Positions 14,101 to 24,072 of a stretch of DNA of 64,000 nt are shown here, in pieces. The notes below the pieces were generated by a model, which was given only the letters and a program-made list of their open reading frames with translations, did not search any database and was not told the DNA's origin. The DNA lies in contig NC_081828.1 in the NCBI RefSeq assembly GCF_030867095.1, positions 53,731,434 through 53,795,433 of the forward strand, in the 5' to 3' direction. The position numbers and the translations under genes were made by a program. Position 1 is the first letter of the stretch. Each line of letters opens with the position of its first letter. This DNA is from Alligator mississippiensis (lineage: Eukaryota; Chordata; Crocodylia; Alligatoridae).

Positions 14101-17100
14101 TCGTTACAGACAGACACAGCTGAAAGTGCTACCATTTTTATTATATTAGAATTGATGAGGTGTTTTTTCCCCCCCAATCAGAACAGGAAAAACAGCCTCC
14201 CATTTTACATTCATATACATGGGAACTGCGTTAAATACATTGCCTATCTTTGAACTGCTGCTAAAAGCAGCATGTGCTCAGTAATGAAGTTGATTAAATG
14301 CAGCCAACATTGAGAGTGACTATAAAACACTTTAAAAAAACAAATAAATAAATGTGTCTCTCAGGTCAAGTGGGCCAAATCCGATTCTAATTCCATCAAC
14401 TGAGCAAAACTCAACCATTCAAGCCTGTAACCTGTATAGGTACAGTCCACCTGAAAAAGATATTTGGGAGTTCCCACTGAGCACAGTCCCCCTCAGTGCC
14501 AACTCTTTTTCAGTTCACAGCAAGCCACTACATTGCATACACTTAGACCTCCTCTTTACTCTTATAGCTGAGCAGCGCCTTCCTTTCCCATTTCCAAGAA
14601 TTCCTGTTTCTTCCCCAGCCTTAGGTGCCTGGCAAACATGACCAAATGGGCACCCAAACAGTGTACCCAAAATCCCTCTATTGGCCCCTCTCAGCCTGTC
14701 ACATGATAGTGTGGCCCTGCCCTCCATGAGCTGAAGCCAGACCAGTTTGCCCTGTACCTCATCTCTGTATCAATTTTGGAGGCTCCCAGGACTCATGACA
14801 AGAACACCCAGTTCCAGTCATGAGTTGGGGGCTAGCTAGCACATGGCTCCTTTGTGGGGTGTATCTGGCCTATACACACACACTGAGCAATGCTGAGCTG
14901 TGGGGTCATCATGGCTTAAAATACTGTTGACTCCAGTGGGGCCCAGCCCAATGAAATATATGGTAAATCAAGAGCCTTTTGGTTTTGGACTAATATCATG
15001 CGTCATTTATACCAGGGGCGGGTAGTTATTTCAGGCGAAGGACCTCATACTGAGTTTTGACAAGCCATCGAGGGCCGCATGACAAGCAGCCAGGGGCAGA
15101 TAAATATTAATTTTCTAAATGTTTTAGGGGCCCCGCAGGCCAGGTAGAATGGCCTGGCAGGCCGCATTTTACCCACCCTTGGTTTATACCACTAAGGCAC
15201 TTTTCTTAGTTGCTGGGGATAACTGCTTTTCTGGTACAGGGTAGTACCCAAGCAGAGGTAATGTATAGTTAACCCCCCACTTTCATTTCTAGTGGGAAGA
15301 TCTTGGCTTTATACCCAGTTTATGGAAGTGGGAGACTCCTTCCTAGTTTGCTCCTGCAGCCATATGGCTGAGGGCAAGCAACACTTGAGGGTGTCTGAAC
15401 CCCAAGCTTCTGGGCTTGGGCCTGCATATAGGACGCCCGCCAAATGATTTGGAAGCATCTGAAGCCCCAGGTGGGGGTGGAGGATATTTGCCAGTAGCAG
15501 GGCCACTTATGGTTCTTGAATGACTCACAGATTTGGAATTGATTTAGCTGATTTGGCTTGGAACGCAAAAACATTTCCTTAAAATAAAAAAATAGTTTAT
15601 ATTTTCTTTAAGTAAGTGCTTAAGTGCTACTTAGAAATGTGTTTATAGAGTAACTGTCTTAAAACTTGCAGCAGTTTCAAAAGTAAAATGCATCATTTCT
15701 ATATAAGCTAAGTTTATGGGTACTGTATACAAATTGCAGTAGCCATGTTTATTTCCAGGTCATTTTTTTCAAATTTGTTCCTTACTTCCATGTAGTCAGG
15801 GAGAGCAAGGTCTGACTAAAAGTGGGGAAAAGAGGATGCAGAGATGGGGTAGAGGGCATAGGGGAGGTTGACAAATTCAAGACAAACTTCCAATAATTAG
15901 ATTCTATACCTGAAAAACTCTATCAAACATTTTCCATATATCAAATCAAGTTACTAGGGATTGTTTTATAATCCAGTAAATATGGTAATTAACATGCTAC
16001 CTCAGTGGAGTGCTGAGAAATGAGATGAGCGCTAAGGTAGTGGGGTCTCTAAGAAGGAAGGTTTTATTCATGTCAGGAGGTCTAACAGGTTGGACATCCC
16101 TGCTTCTGTGGTTTCTGTTTCAGTGTTGGGGATGCTGTTTGTACCATCTCTGCTGCCACCTGCTTCCCCGAACCTTTCATCAGCGAGGGTAAACGGCTGG
16201 GTTACATCCACAGGCACTTTGCTGGGAATAGGTTTTCAGATCACGTGGCCCTGCTTTCAGTCTTCCAGGCTTGGGATGATGCAAGGTATGTTAATTGTTG
16301 GTTTAGTGCAGAATTTAATGGAAGATTATGGTTAAAGTGGGGCGAATAACCATAGAACTTAACTAATCAACCAAATGGCTGGGATGGCCAAGGTGTAATA
16401 TTTGTCCTATTCCCGGTGTGAGCTTCTCAAGTCCAGCTTGGTCTGTGTTTTGTTTCATTTCTAGAATGGGTGGTGAAGAGGCAGAAATAAGATTCTGTGA
16501 ACACAAACGACTCAACATGGCTACGCTTCGCATGACTTGGGAAGCCAAAATTCAGCTCAAAGATATTCTCATTAATTCTGGCTTCCCAGAAGGTAATACT
16601 ACATGAAAGTAGTCATTCCGTATTGTCCTCTTTCATACTGAAAGCTGAGTGGGTTTTAAACTGTCCGTTTGCCAGTCGTCATGCTGTGATCTAGCATAAT
16701 ATGCATGTACGTAGTGAAGTGTTTGCCATTGTTAAAGCGACTTTCATGTGGGTCTGTCCAGATGTATTTGGTGCTCTCCTAGCAATTGCAATTAAGGATC
16801 TATGAGTGTAGTGAAGAAGTGGAGCTAAATTCTTAAGGGTGCTCCAAATTCACATTTCCTTCTGGTTTAGAAGATTGAGATTGTCACCTGCAGAGTTGCT
16901 CACAACTCTTGCATTATGGTAAGGAAGTCAGTCACTTGGGACACTCCATCTCCCCCAGGATTAGAACAGAGATACAGGGCTGGAAAGCCATTCTTGGCAA
17001 GTGCAGCAGGAGGGGTGCATAGTGATAATCCATTTTTATGATGAAAGGGGGTGTTTTGATGATAAGGGTTTTTCAGCATTTCCTGAAGGTGACCAGGTTC

Positions 17101-20100
17101 TGAATTTGTTTAACTTCCTCTGGAAATGTGTTCCATGTTAGAAGGTCCAGACGGATCTGATATTTTAATATCCTGCTTAATAATACTTAATAGTTGTCCT
17201 CCCTTTGCTCTCAAGGTTAAGTACTGCAGTAATCTTAAATTTTATTAATAGGCTGGATAATCCAGAAGCACGTTAGTAACATCTGCCCTGCCTCTCTAGG
17301 AGACACATGTCTCCAAAACAAAAGCTGGATAAGGCTGATGCAGCAACTGCCAAACAAACCGGTGACTCCTTGTTTTTTTTTGAAAAACCAGGAGAAAAGG
17401 GAAATGACTCTTCAGTTTGATTTTATTTTCAGCTCTCTTGAATCATGTTACTCTTGAATCATGGAAAATGTGTTTAATGTACTGACAGCAAATACATTTT
17501 TTGTGAAGCAGCAGTAAATGTTATCTTCTGAGTGCAGAAGACTTGAGAACAGATGTCTGTGTGAACAGATACCCAGGTCAATAAACAGTCAAGTCTGATA
17601 TCCTGAATAATTTAGCTAAGCTGTGCTCTGTCAGATCTGGATAAGAGACAGTTTTCTGTTCTGTCAACAGAATGCTTGATGACTCAACCATTTAACAACA
17701 CCGGACCAGATAACAATCTGGATGTTGTGATCTCCCTGCTTGCTTTTGGTGTGTACCCTAATGTCTGCTACCACAAGGAGAAAAGGAAGATTCTTACCAC
17801 TGAGGGGCGCAATGCACTTATTCACAAATCATCTGTCAACTGCCCTTTCAGCAGCCAGGACCTAAAGTATCCCTGTCCTTTCTTTGTTTTTGGGGAAAAG
17901 GTAAGGAGTCTAAAATTCTCCCTGCTACCAAGCTTTACCCTGATCCTTATCGCTTCACTTCAAAAGGTCCTTCTAGGCACTGGATTGCTTTTCTTTAGGT
18001 GACAACTTTAATGTTAGTAAAACAGTGGATTTCCGGCCTGGAATTTTCTGGTACCAAACCCTTGTTCAAAGCTCTGTCCTCTCACTGTTGTCTTCTTCAG
18101 CTCAGTTCAGAATTCCTGTAGTATTTATTGTTTTAATTTACATTTAGCACAGCCCCAAAGCATTGAACATTTAGTGTGCTGCTTAGTTTGGTATTGACAA
18201 ATTAAATTAACTGCTGGACAGGTAATCAGAGAGAAGTTGGAGGCTTTAGGAAGTGAAAAGGGGACAGCTGTGGCTTTTGGCATTCAGGAAGCTTTGGTTT
18301 TTATAGTCAGAATGCATGCGAGACTTTGGGTATTGAAGGTGGCAAGTGGGAATTCATCACCCCTCTGCCTCTGCCCAAAAGAAGGGAGAAAATTTAGATA
18401 TGCATTTGGGAGCTAGGGATTTGAATTCCTCATTTCAGCAAGGCTTTATCACGTATAGCTGTTCTATTGCACTCCACAATATCTGCCACTGCATCGAATC
18501 CTGGAAATGATGTATATAAAATTGAATTCTCTTTAGAATGGGGTTTGTTGACACACCTTTTAAGATGAATGGTGGCTTTTCACATATTCATGGCTGCCAT
18601 TTCAAGCTGGTGTCATATTATTGTTTTATGTTCGGACCATGTTTTGAAGGTTCTCTTTATACGTACAAAATGTATTGGCTTATTTCTTGGAATGAACATG
18701 TAGTATTAGCACAGTTATCCAGCAATTTTACAGCCTTGCAATATAGGGATGTTTGTCTAATCCCAGTGCCTGAGGGGGAGTCTGACAAATCCAAAAGGTA
18801 GGTGCAGCAGTGGTAGCATTGCTACACCATCACAGAAAGGGTGCATCCCAAACTTTGTACAGGCCATTTCTAAGGTGGGAGTTCAGTCATCTCAGTGTAT
18901 TCTGTCAACACTGACAAAACATTAAATGGTTTATATAAAGGGCTTGGGCAGACATAATTGCACCAGAAACATAACATCATATTGCTCTGTATGTCACCGT
19001 AAACATTTATAGCACCAGAAAATGGCAAACCAGCTGCAAAGATCTTCCATGTAAAACGTGGTACCATAAACTTGAATGTGTGATATGTCCCAGCAGTCAG
19101 CTGATTGTCAGCCTTGGATACAGATTGTACCAGGAGCTGCCCAGTCCCAATGATAACAGCAGGTTGCTGGGCAGGGGAGTTGCAGGCCTCCTAGCAGAGA
19201 AGCCCCTTTGCTTCCCCAGGTAACTTTGCAACCCTTGTGCCTAGCACTAAAGCTGGAACATTTGCTGCCTTACCCCACTTTAGAGCCCTGTACTACAGCC
19301 CCTGCAGGGCAAGGCAGTAAATGTGCCAGCTTTAAATGTGCCAATTTTCAATATCAACTTGGGGTAGTCCCAGACTACCCCCTCTCCTTTTGCTGGCAAT
19401 TTCACTTTTGTGGTGTGTGGAATTTTATGTCCTACCCAAAAATCACATTGCTTGCCATGCACATCTGGCATGACAGGTCACATTTTTGAGGATGGTGCAA
19501 AAAGTTCCCTAGACTCCATTCACATGACAGTCTCAATGTCTGCCAGCAGCCAGAGTAACACATCTTCAACAGGAACTGCATTTAGACCCCAAAACCCATA
19601 TTACGTGGTCAACTTAACAGCTCTAAAACAGGAATTAATTTTGGTTTGTACCAGCCCAATCTGATTTTGGAGAGTTTGCCAAATCAGCACAAAGCATGTG
19701 TCTCATCACTGTTCCCTTTAAATCACAATCTTGGGATTATTTTGTGTTTGTGTATTTGTTAGTTCCCATGGACACTGCAAAGTAGTGCAGTTTTCATTTC
19801 CTATTCAAGATCTGGGTTTTTCTTTTCCCCCTTCCACCTGCAGATCCGAACCAGAGCTATCTCTGCCAAAGGAATGACTTTGGTGAGCCCACTGCAGCTG
19901 CTCCTGTTTGCCTCAAAGAAAGTCTTATCTGATGGAGAGATCATTCTTGTAGATGACTGGTATGAATTTCCAAGTTGATAATGGATGTTTAAGTGTGCGA
20001 GAGAGCAATGACTGAAGGGAAGCAGCTGGTATCACAGCTAAAAGTATCTTTAGAACGGGGAAAATGTAGGTCAGACTGTGCAGTAACAGATTAATTTCAT

Positions 20101-23100
20101 CAAAGCATTATCTTTGGTGTGTGTAAGGCAGGGAATGGTTTACTTTGGCAGCTCCTTTTATTTTATAGATTAGGTTCCTAAATTAAAAACATGAGGACCT
20201 GGCTGAAGTCCATGAAAGATACTTTTTCGGTTTTTGAGTTTGCGTAAGGTGATATAAGTGTTGCCTCTACATGAGTAGACAAGCAGAGGGAAAGCTAACT
20301 TCATGGCTAATGCACAGCAGGATCAGGAGTACTGAGTTTCTTATTTCTGGTTCCGCTGCTTTCTGTGCCAAGCTGTCATCTTTACCTCAGTTTCCCATTC
20401 TGTAAAACAAGGTTACTGACAGCTAACTCCCCAGATCTGTTAAGGCCTACTTCTAATAATTAGAACATTGTTTGCTATTTCTTGGCAGACGCTTTATAGC
20501 AAAATGATTTGTATTCTCAGAGGTTGAGGCTCCCCTGCACTTTTGGACCTGTTGTAGCATTCTGTCTTGGGTTATATCACGGGTATCCAACCTGCAGCAT
20601 GAGTGCCACAAGTGGCAGGGACAGCCTCCATGTATGCCACATAGATTGGGAGGGGACAGACAGTACTGTGGCAGATAGGACAGAGAGCAGAAAGCAGAGC
20701 AGCAGATCAGGCAGGGAGCACATTGCAGAAGCCAAAAGCTGAGCAGCTGAGCAGGCAGGGAAAGGGTATCAGAGTGGCACTCAGGGAAGGTGCAAGGCTA
20801 ATCTGTGGCATGTCTGCCAAAAAGTCTGGCCCCCACTGGATTATGTAATTGGCAGTACATCCCGCGTTCTGAGTCCAAAGGGAACAGCAAGCCAAATACT
20901 TGGCAGTTGTTTTAACTGGTTTTTATCATCTGTCAGTCTAGGAAATTAGTATGTTTTGGTCACACTGTCCTGGGTTTTTAATTTCATTTCCCATTGTTAG
21001 GAGATAAGAAATAGAAAATCAAAGGGCTGGGTACCTGTTTCCATGGTGGTTTGCACAAGACCTACTAAATACCCATTCTGTTGAGAACATCTTTCTCTAG
21101 TCCCAAACTATCTGCAGCATGTCATTTTTTATGCTAGGATCAAATTGAAGATGTCCCATGATGCAGCTGCCTGCATCACTGCCCTACGTGCAGCAATGGA
21201 GGCTCTTGTTGTAGAAGTAACTAAAGAACCTGAAATCATCAGTCATCTGGACCCTGTAAACGAGCGAATGTTAAACATGATACGCCAGATCTCCAGACCT
21301 TCAGCAGCAGGCATCCACCTTATGGCTGCCAATACAAGGTTAGCTTAGACCTGCTCATTTGTACCACTGGATCCTTGCTCCACTCCTACTGATTAATGCC
21401 TGCAAATTCCAAAGGCCGAAACATGTGAACTCATGCCAGTGAGAACTGTTGGGTTTTAGTTGGGAAACAGGTTACCAAGTATGCATAATCAGTATGGAAA
21501 TAAAACTTTTATACCTATTTTCAATGGGTGATAATGTAGGATGATAATGTTTGCATCTTAGCTGGGATGATCTAGTTGGGGCTGGTCCGGCTGGGTTGGG
21601 GGGTTGTGGGTTGGGAGTGATGGGTCATAAATGGGGTCATGATGAGGAAAAGTTTGGGAAGTGCTGAACTAGATGATCTCTTGGTGCCTTCCAGCCCTAA
21701 TTTTCTGTGATTCTATATCATGTAAAAATGTTGGCAGTTGTGGTGCTGATTTGGATTTTCAGTGTTGGGCACTACATCTTCAGAACTTTGTCCTCTGAGC
21801 ACGTTGCTGTAAATGTACATGTAAATTCCGTCTACACAGGAATATTTAGCTTGCTTGCAATTTCATACCCCTCGCGTCAATTTTTACTGTTTAGTCTACA
21901 GAACAGATTTTCAGCAATGACAGTAACCCCGTCAGGGTTGCCTTAGTGGAGGCACTGCTGCTACCACAGCAGCCAGGTAAGGGTGTTCTACATGCCTGGT
22001 GCACAACCAGACTGGGAAGGGGCTGCAGCATGTGGGGGCTTTCCTGTCTCATTAGGGTTCTCTGATGATCCTAAAAAAAGGCAGGAGAGCTAGTTTGTGC
22101 CCCAGTCCTTCCTGGTTCAGTTCTCCCATGCTCCCAGAAACCAACACATGCGGGACACTTCCGCCTATCCCGTGTGCCTGTTTTCCAGATGCCATATTGG
22201 GCGGACCAGGCACAGTTGGGACACAAGCCAGCTCTCCTGCTTGCTTTGGCTTATCAGACAACCCTGCTGAGGCAGGAGCACACTTGGGTGCCCCAGCCTT
22301 TCCTGGCCTGGCAATGTACCAGGTGTGCAGTGCACTTTTACCTGCTGGCACCTAGTTGGGAATCATTGGAGGCGAGGCAGCATCAAGTGGCTTCTCGGGC
22401 AGGATCTTGCCAAATTTAAAGAAGTTGGGGAACAATGCAAAAACATGACCCTGAAAAGGTTGAGACCCACTGGTGTAGGGTTTCCAGAGTGTATTACACC
22501 TGGGAGAGGTGAGGAAATAGAAAGTGAAAAGTGGATTGAAATGATAGTAGGCGTGCATGCAGACAGCACTGCAGAGGAAGGCAGGGGGCTTTCTCTGATC
22601 CCTGTCTGTATCACCTCTGAAAAATCTACTTCTAGTGAGTTGCTCAGCATTACATAGAAAGCCGGGTTAGAGGCTGGGATAGGCCTCCAGAGTAGGGCAT
22701 TTTTCGGCTGTCTAAACCACGAGACCACTTCCCCTTCCTCATGGATGCCCTACCTCATTTACATTCGCTCATTCCAATTTATGCAACAAATCTTTTGTAT
22801 AAGAGGACTGACCGGGAGAGTCTTGGGGTGTGGACGCATGTAACAATTGAAGTGTTCCCAAGTGTCACTGATGGGAAACCAGTTCACAGTTGTCATGGGT
22901 CAGAGGTGTCCACGCATGTAATGCCCAAGCATTCCAGGTATGAGTCATTGTTTAAGTGCTGAAGTACTGTGGCTGTGACACTTGGCAGTCGGAGTGTGCT
23001 CAGCCCAGAATGCCTGGCTGTGACAGTGGTGGGGGAGGAAACGGGGAGCGCTTGGATCAATACTTTGGAGGTCTTGGCAGGTGGGTGATCTATATCTAGG

Positions 23101-24072
23101 GCCACTGTCACTTTTCTGCCTTCCCTTCTCTCCTCAACATTAGTTCAGTTGTCTGTGCTTGACTGAACTCTTCGCTGTTCTTGCCTGGTTTGATGCCCAA
23201 AGGCAGAGGAGCGTTTGGATTCACTTTTCTAGGATCCCAGGAGCTGAAGGGGACATGAGGGGCTGAAGTCAAGTAGGGACACAGCTGATTGTAGAACCAT
23301 AGCTTTTTATTGAACACAGGCAGAACAAGCAGTTGTTTTCAGGGGGGGTTCCCCCAAAGTGCCACCAAAAGGAAAAGAAGAGTTCTGGCCACATACCAGG
23401 ATGGCTAGCTGGGGAGGCTGAGGAATGATGCAGTATGGGATGCCTGGAGGCCTGACCAAACTCATGTCATGGGATGCTTAGTGTTTACACATTAACGCAT
23501 ACCTGTTTCTCAGTGCACCTTTTCACAAGAATATATGATTTTTTCCCAGTACATTTTTAAACTGTTGCAGGCAGCTTTAAACTTGTTTAACGGACTTGTC
23601 TGACTGTCTACTTTTAGGTATAAAGTGTATTTAAACTGGTCTAAGAGCTGCATGAGTCCATATCTTCAAATGAACGTTGTTATTGCGAGCGGGGGGGTGA
23701 AAATGTTGACTGTTAAAAACTCAATGTGTTTATAAATGCTTAAAGATAAAATTGAATTTCTTTCACAGATATGGAGATGGTCCTCGCCCACCTAAAATGG
23801 CTCGATATGACAATGGAGGTGGATACAGAGGACGGGGAGGTTACCAGCGTGGCTCTGGTGGAGGCTATGGTGGCGGTTATAACTCATACCAAGGACGAAG
23901 AGGGTACCAAGGAGGTTCTGGGGGAGGTTACAGAGGTGGTGGTGGATATAGAGGGACTGGGGGAGGGTATCGAGGCTCAGGCGGGGGATATAGAGGGTAC
24001 CAAGGTGGCAACAGAGGTGGCTTTGGAGGTGGGTATGGAGGCCCAGGAAGGGGAGGTGGTGGTGGTTTTTGA
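1981..24072 (+). CDS. DHX9: DHX9, ATP-dependent RNA helicase A, 3' portion (14 coding exons)
   Basis: Joined exons: 1981-2137, 2734-2834, 4649-4862, 7043-7137, 7311-7384, 7945-8097, 10888-11048, 12802-12913, 16124-16285, 16465-16592, 17671-17900, 19844-19959, 21138-21338 and 23769-24072. All junctions are GT-AG, phases agree, and the 2208 nt encode 735 residues plus TGA. In order they carry helicase motif III (SAT), motif IV (FLPGW), motif V ([10 protein letters not shown]), motif VI (QRKGRAGR), the winged-helix/HA2 and OB-fold regions, the nuclear transport segment ([15 protein letters not shown]) and an RGG/GGY tail. DHX9 is known to unwind RNA, DNA and R-loops in the nucleus and to bridge CBP and RNA polymerase II. 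The dsRNA-binding domains, the Walker A motif and the DEIH box lie left of the window. The match to mammalian DHX9, from memory, is near-identical except in the tail, so identity is secure. Confidence 0.97.
2138..2733 (+). other. DHX9 intron
   Basis: GT-AG intron of 596 bp. No RNA gene, repeat or extra exon was recognised. Confidence 0.85.
2734..2834 (+). CDS. DHX9: DHX9 exon: acidic/lysine-rich insert
   Basis: Encodes [12 protein letters not shown], then a lysine run (KDKKKKDKD) and an acidic stretch (EEGGEEDD). This charged linker sits inside the second RecA-like domain of DHX9. The donor is GTACGA at 2835. Reading past it gives a false extension that soon stops, so the splice site is well fixed by the next exon, which continues ANCNL. 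Confidence 0.95.
2835..4648 (+). other. DHX9 intron
   Basis: GT-AG intron of 1814 bp. A short GC-rich piece at about 3838-3880 contains the self-complementary run GGGTGCACTTGCACCC. It resembles a hAT terminus but is too short to delimit. Nothing else was identified. Confidence 0.7.
4649..4862 (+). CDS. DHX9: DHX9 exon: helicase motif IV
   Basis: Encodes [15 protein letters not shown] through [26 protein letters not shown] sequence to the motif IV region [14 protein letters not shown] and EMNPHFG. The acceptor is at 4647-4648. The exon ends in phase 1 before GTAAAG and is 214 nt long. The sequence is almost identical to that of other vertebrates. Confidence 0.96.
5400..5615. repeat. Interspersed repeat with internal inverted arms (copy 1)
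   Basis: Arms around TCAAAATGGCAGTGG (5426-5440) and GCTACCATTTTGAAGTG (5487-5503) face each other. The remainder is GC-rich and ends in GCACATGTAAAAGTGCCC. A related copy is at about 45870-46105. The outer ends could not be fixed, so the class is uncertain. A non-autonomous DNA element is most likely. Confidence 0.55.
6040..6955 (+). mobile_element. CR1 LINE, 5'-truncated, relatively young
   Basis: Starts just before the reverse-transcriptase catalytic box ([11 protein letters not shown]) and runs to the CR1 3' end. That end has the usual GGACTTGATGATCT motif and the terminal ATCTATGAATCTATG repeat. CR1 copies are commonly truncated at the 5' end and usually lack clear target duplications, as here. 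Insertion is in the sense orientation of DHX9. Confidence 0.93.
6048..6869 (+). pseudogene. CR1 ORF2 C-terminal fragment (RT thumb and tail)
   Basis: An uninterrupted reading frame runs from the FADD box through [61 protein letters not shown] and [18 protein letters not shown] to the natural ORF2 stop. The upstream fingers/palm and the endonuclease are absent because of truncation, so the piece cannot be active. The lack of stops over about 270 codons suggests recent insertion. Confidence 0.9.
7043..7137 (+). CDS. DHX9: DHX9 exon: second RecA domain
   Basis: Encodes [18 protein letters not shown] and [13 protein letters not shown], the stretch between motifs IV and V. The acceptor is AG at 7041-7042 and the donor GTAAGA follows 7137. 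The exon is 95 nt and ends in phase 0. A CR1 ends 87 bp upstream. Confidence 0.96.
7311..7384 (+). CDS. DHX9: DHX9 exon: helicase motif V
   Basis: A 74-nt exon encoding [13 protein letters not shown] and [11 protein letters not shown]. It holds the complete motif V, which contacts ATP and the nucleic-acid backbone. The acceptor is CCACAG and the donor GTAAGT. Confidence 0.96.
7385..7944 (+). other. DHX9 intron
   Basis: GT-AG intron of 560 bp. AT-rich, nothing recognised. Confidence 0.85.
7945..8097 (+). CDS. DHX9: DHX9 exon: helicase motif VI
   Basis: Encodes [18 protein letters not shown], then [18 protein letters not shown] and [12 protein letters not shown]. The QRKGRAGR arginine fingers of motif VI are intact. 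Where mammals have VRPGF this copy has VRAGF. The exon is 153 nt and ends in phase 2. Confidence 0.96.
8485..9891 (+). mobile_element. Solo LTR (1407 bp) with internal minisatellite, family A
   Basis: Starts TGTCACAG, ends CTGTCACA, and is bordered by the identical 5-bp duplication GATGC (8480-8484 and 9892-9896). Terminal TG...CA with a 5-bp duplication is diagnostic of an LTR-retroelement insertion, here reduced to one LTR. A TATAAA box is at 8632-8637. The LTR at 61654-62645 matches it over the left half. No gag, pol or env frame is present. Orientation is inferred from the TATA box and the shared layout. It could be a Gypsy-type or an endogenous-retrovirus-type LTR; I cannot decide without a pol sequence. 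Confidence 0.88.
8936..9600 (+). repeat. Minisatellite of about 13 units of about 50 bp
   Basis: Units of the form GAAGCCCAAGTGTGGGCA followed by a GAGCCCCAGA-type stretch and GGGGGCA recur with 48-55 bp spacing, starting near 8936, 8984, 9032, 9082, 9134, 9184, 9235, 9290, 9340, 9388, 9440, 9490, 9541 and 9593. TTGGGCAC and TGTGGGCAC variants alternate in the right part, hinting at a two-unit higher-order repeat. The overlapping long open frames on both strands are products of this repeat. They are not genes. Confidence 0.9.
10888..11048 (+). CDS. DHX9: DHX9 exon: winged-helix/HA2 region
   Basis: Encodes [32 protein letters not shown] and [16 protein letters not shown]. This is the winged-helix and start of the helicase-associated domain. 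The acceptor is TTCCAG and the donor GTACCT. The exon is 161 nt. Confidence 0.96.
11049..12801 (+). other. DHX9 intron
   Basis: GT-AG intron of 1753 bp. AT-rich, no repeat or RNA gene recognised. Confidence 0.8.
12802..12913 (+). CDS. DHX9: DHX9 exon: HA2 domain
   Basis: Encodes [29 protein letters not shown] and MIMGCIF. The acceptor is TTTCAG and the donor GTAAGT. It ends in phase 2 within a tyrosine codon. Confidence 0.96.
13425..14090. repeat. GC-rich repeat-like block with a (TCTG)n tract
   Basis: An abrupt rise in G+C between AT-rich flanks, made of short C/A/G-rich words and ending in about six TCTG units (14051-14075). It begins near CCATATTTATTTGAA, like the left end of the element at 487-1145, so it may be a relative. 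The matching right end was not found. Open frames of 80-220 codons occur on both strands in every frame. This is a composition effect. Confidence 0.5.
15013..15181. mobile_element. hAT-type non-autonomous element, 169 bp
   Basis: The left end is CAGGGGCGGGTA and the right end TACCCACCCTTG. They are inverted repeats matching at 10 of 12 positions. Flanking 8-mers ATTTATAC (15005-15012) and GTTTATAC (15182-15189) match at 7 of 8, as expected for a hAT target duplication. Confidence 0.85.
16124..16285 (+). CDS. DHX9: DHX9 exon: HA2/ratchet region
   Basis: Encodes [36 protein letters not shown] and [16 protein letters not shown]. The acceptor is TTTCAG and the donor GTATGT. It is 162 nt and ends in phase 2. 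Mammals have [15 protein letters not shown] here; conservative changes only. Confidence 0.96.
16465..16592 (+). CDS. DHX9: DHX9 exon: HA2 C-terminal part
   Basis: Encodes [33 protein letters not shown] and ILINSGFPE. The intron before it is only 179 bp. The donor is GTAATA. Confidence 0.96.
16593..17670 (+). other. DHX9 intron
   Basis: GT-AG intron of 1078 bp. No feature recognised. A T-run follows 17370. Confidence 0.8.
17671..17900 (+). CDS. DHX9: DHX9 exon: OB-fold region
   Basis: Encodes [51 protein letters not shown] and [18 protein letters not shown] through FGEK. The OB fold contacts RNA in DHX-family helicases. The acceptor is CAACAG and the donor GTAAGG. It is 230 nt and ends in phase 0. 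Confidence 0.97.
17901..19843 (+). other. DHX9 intron
   Basis: GT-AG intron of 1943 bp. No named repeat. Short open frames at 18538-18801 and 19208-19664 have no recognisable domain and no splice support. Confidence 0.75.
19844..19959 (+). CDS. DHX9: DHX9 exon: OB-fold C-terminal part
   Basis: Encodes [32 protein letters not shown] and IILVDDW. The final Trp codon is split TG|G across the intron. The acceptor is CTGCAG and the donor GTATGA. Confidence 0.96.
20578..20838. mobile_element. hAT-like non-autonomous element, 261 bp
   Basis: The left end is CACGGGTATCCAACC and the right end, reverse-complemented, is CAGTGGGGGCCAGAC. They share the CA..GG...CCA pattern of degraded hAT termini. Flanks GGTTATAT (20570-20577) and GATTATGT (20839-20846) agree at 6 of 8. 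The copy is old and has no coding capacity. It lies in the DHX9 intron 19960-21137, where I see nothing else. Confidence 0.6.
21138..21338 (+). CDS. DHX9: DHX9 exon: region C-terminal to the OB fold
   Basis: Encodes [53 protein letters not shown] and [13 protein letters not shown]. The acceptor is GCTAG and the donor GTTAGC. It is 201 nt and ends in phase 2 within an Arg codon. Confidence 0.96.
21560..21716 (+). mobile_element. CR1 3'-end remnant interrupted by about 75 bp
   Basis: GCTGGGATGATCTAGTTGGGG at the left and GAACTAGATGATCTC followed by TTCCAGCCCTAA at the right are consecutive parts of a CR1 3' end. The bases between about 21592 and 21664 are foreign (G-rich, containing AAAGTTTGGGAAGTGCTG). 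They may be a small hAT fragment. Confidence 0.6.
22030..22472. mobile_element. hAT-like element, right end clear, left end not
   Basis: The right terminus reads AAAAGGTTGAGACCCACTG up to 22472, the complement of a standard hAT end (CAGTGGGTCTCAACC). A GC-rich interior extends left to about 22030. I could not find a matching left terminus, so the start is approximate. Confidence 0.4.
23769..24072 (+). CDS. DHX9: DHX9 last coding exon: nuclear transport segment and RGG/GGY tail
   Basis: Encodes [17 protein letters not shown], the bidirectional nuclear-transport segment of DHX9, then about 80 residues made almost entirely of G, Y, R, S and Q in GGY, RGG and [12 protein letters not shown] repeats. 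The protein ends GGGGGF and TGA at 24070-24072. RGG repeats bind RNA and are targets of arginine methylation. The tail seems some 15 residues shorter than I recall for mammals. The acceptor is TTCACAG at 23762-23768. A long open frame in the next phase is an overlap artefact of the repetitive codons. Confidence 0.96.

Larger units (their letters stand above)
12914..16123 (+). other. DHX9 intron with GC-rich block and hAT element
   Basis: GT-AG intron of 3210 bp. It contains a GC-rich block (13425-14090) and a hAT-type element (15013-15181). Nothing was seen in 14100-15000 or 15190-16123. Confidence 0.8.
21339..23768 (+). other. DHX9 last intron
   Basis: GT-AG intron of 2430 bp. It contains a CR1 3' remnant (21560-21716) and the right terminus of a hAT-like element at 22472. 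The stretch 22480-23768 has nothing identified. Confidence 0.75.

Noticed and set aside
13415..14253. Open frames up to 224 codons on both strands
   Set aside because: They occur in all frames of a GC-rich, low-complexity block, show no domain, and overlap one another. Best explained by composition.
22052..22962. Several 70-120 codon frames in the last DHX9 intron
   Set aside because: They overlap a hAT-like repeat or have no homology. DHX9 splicing passes over them.
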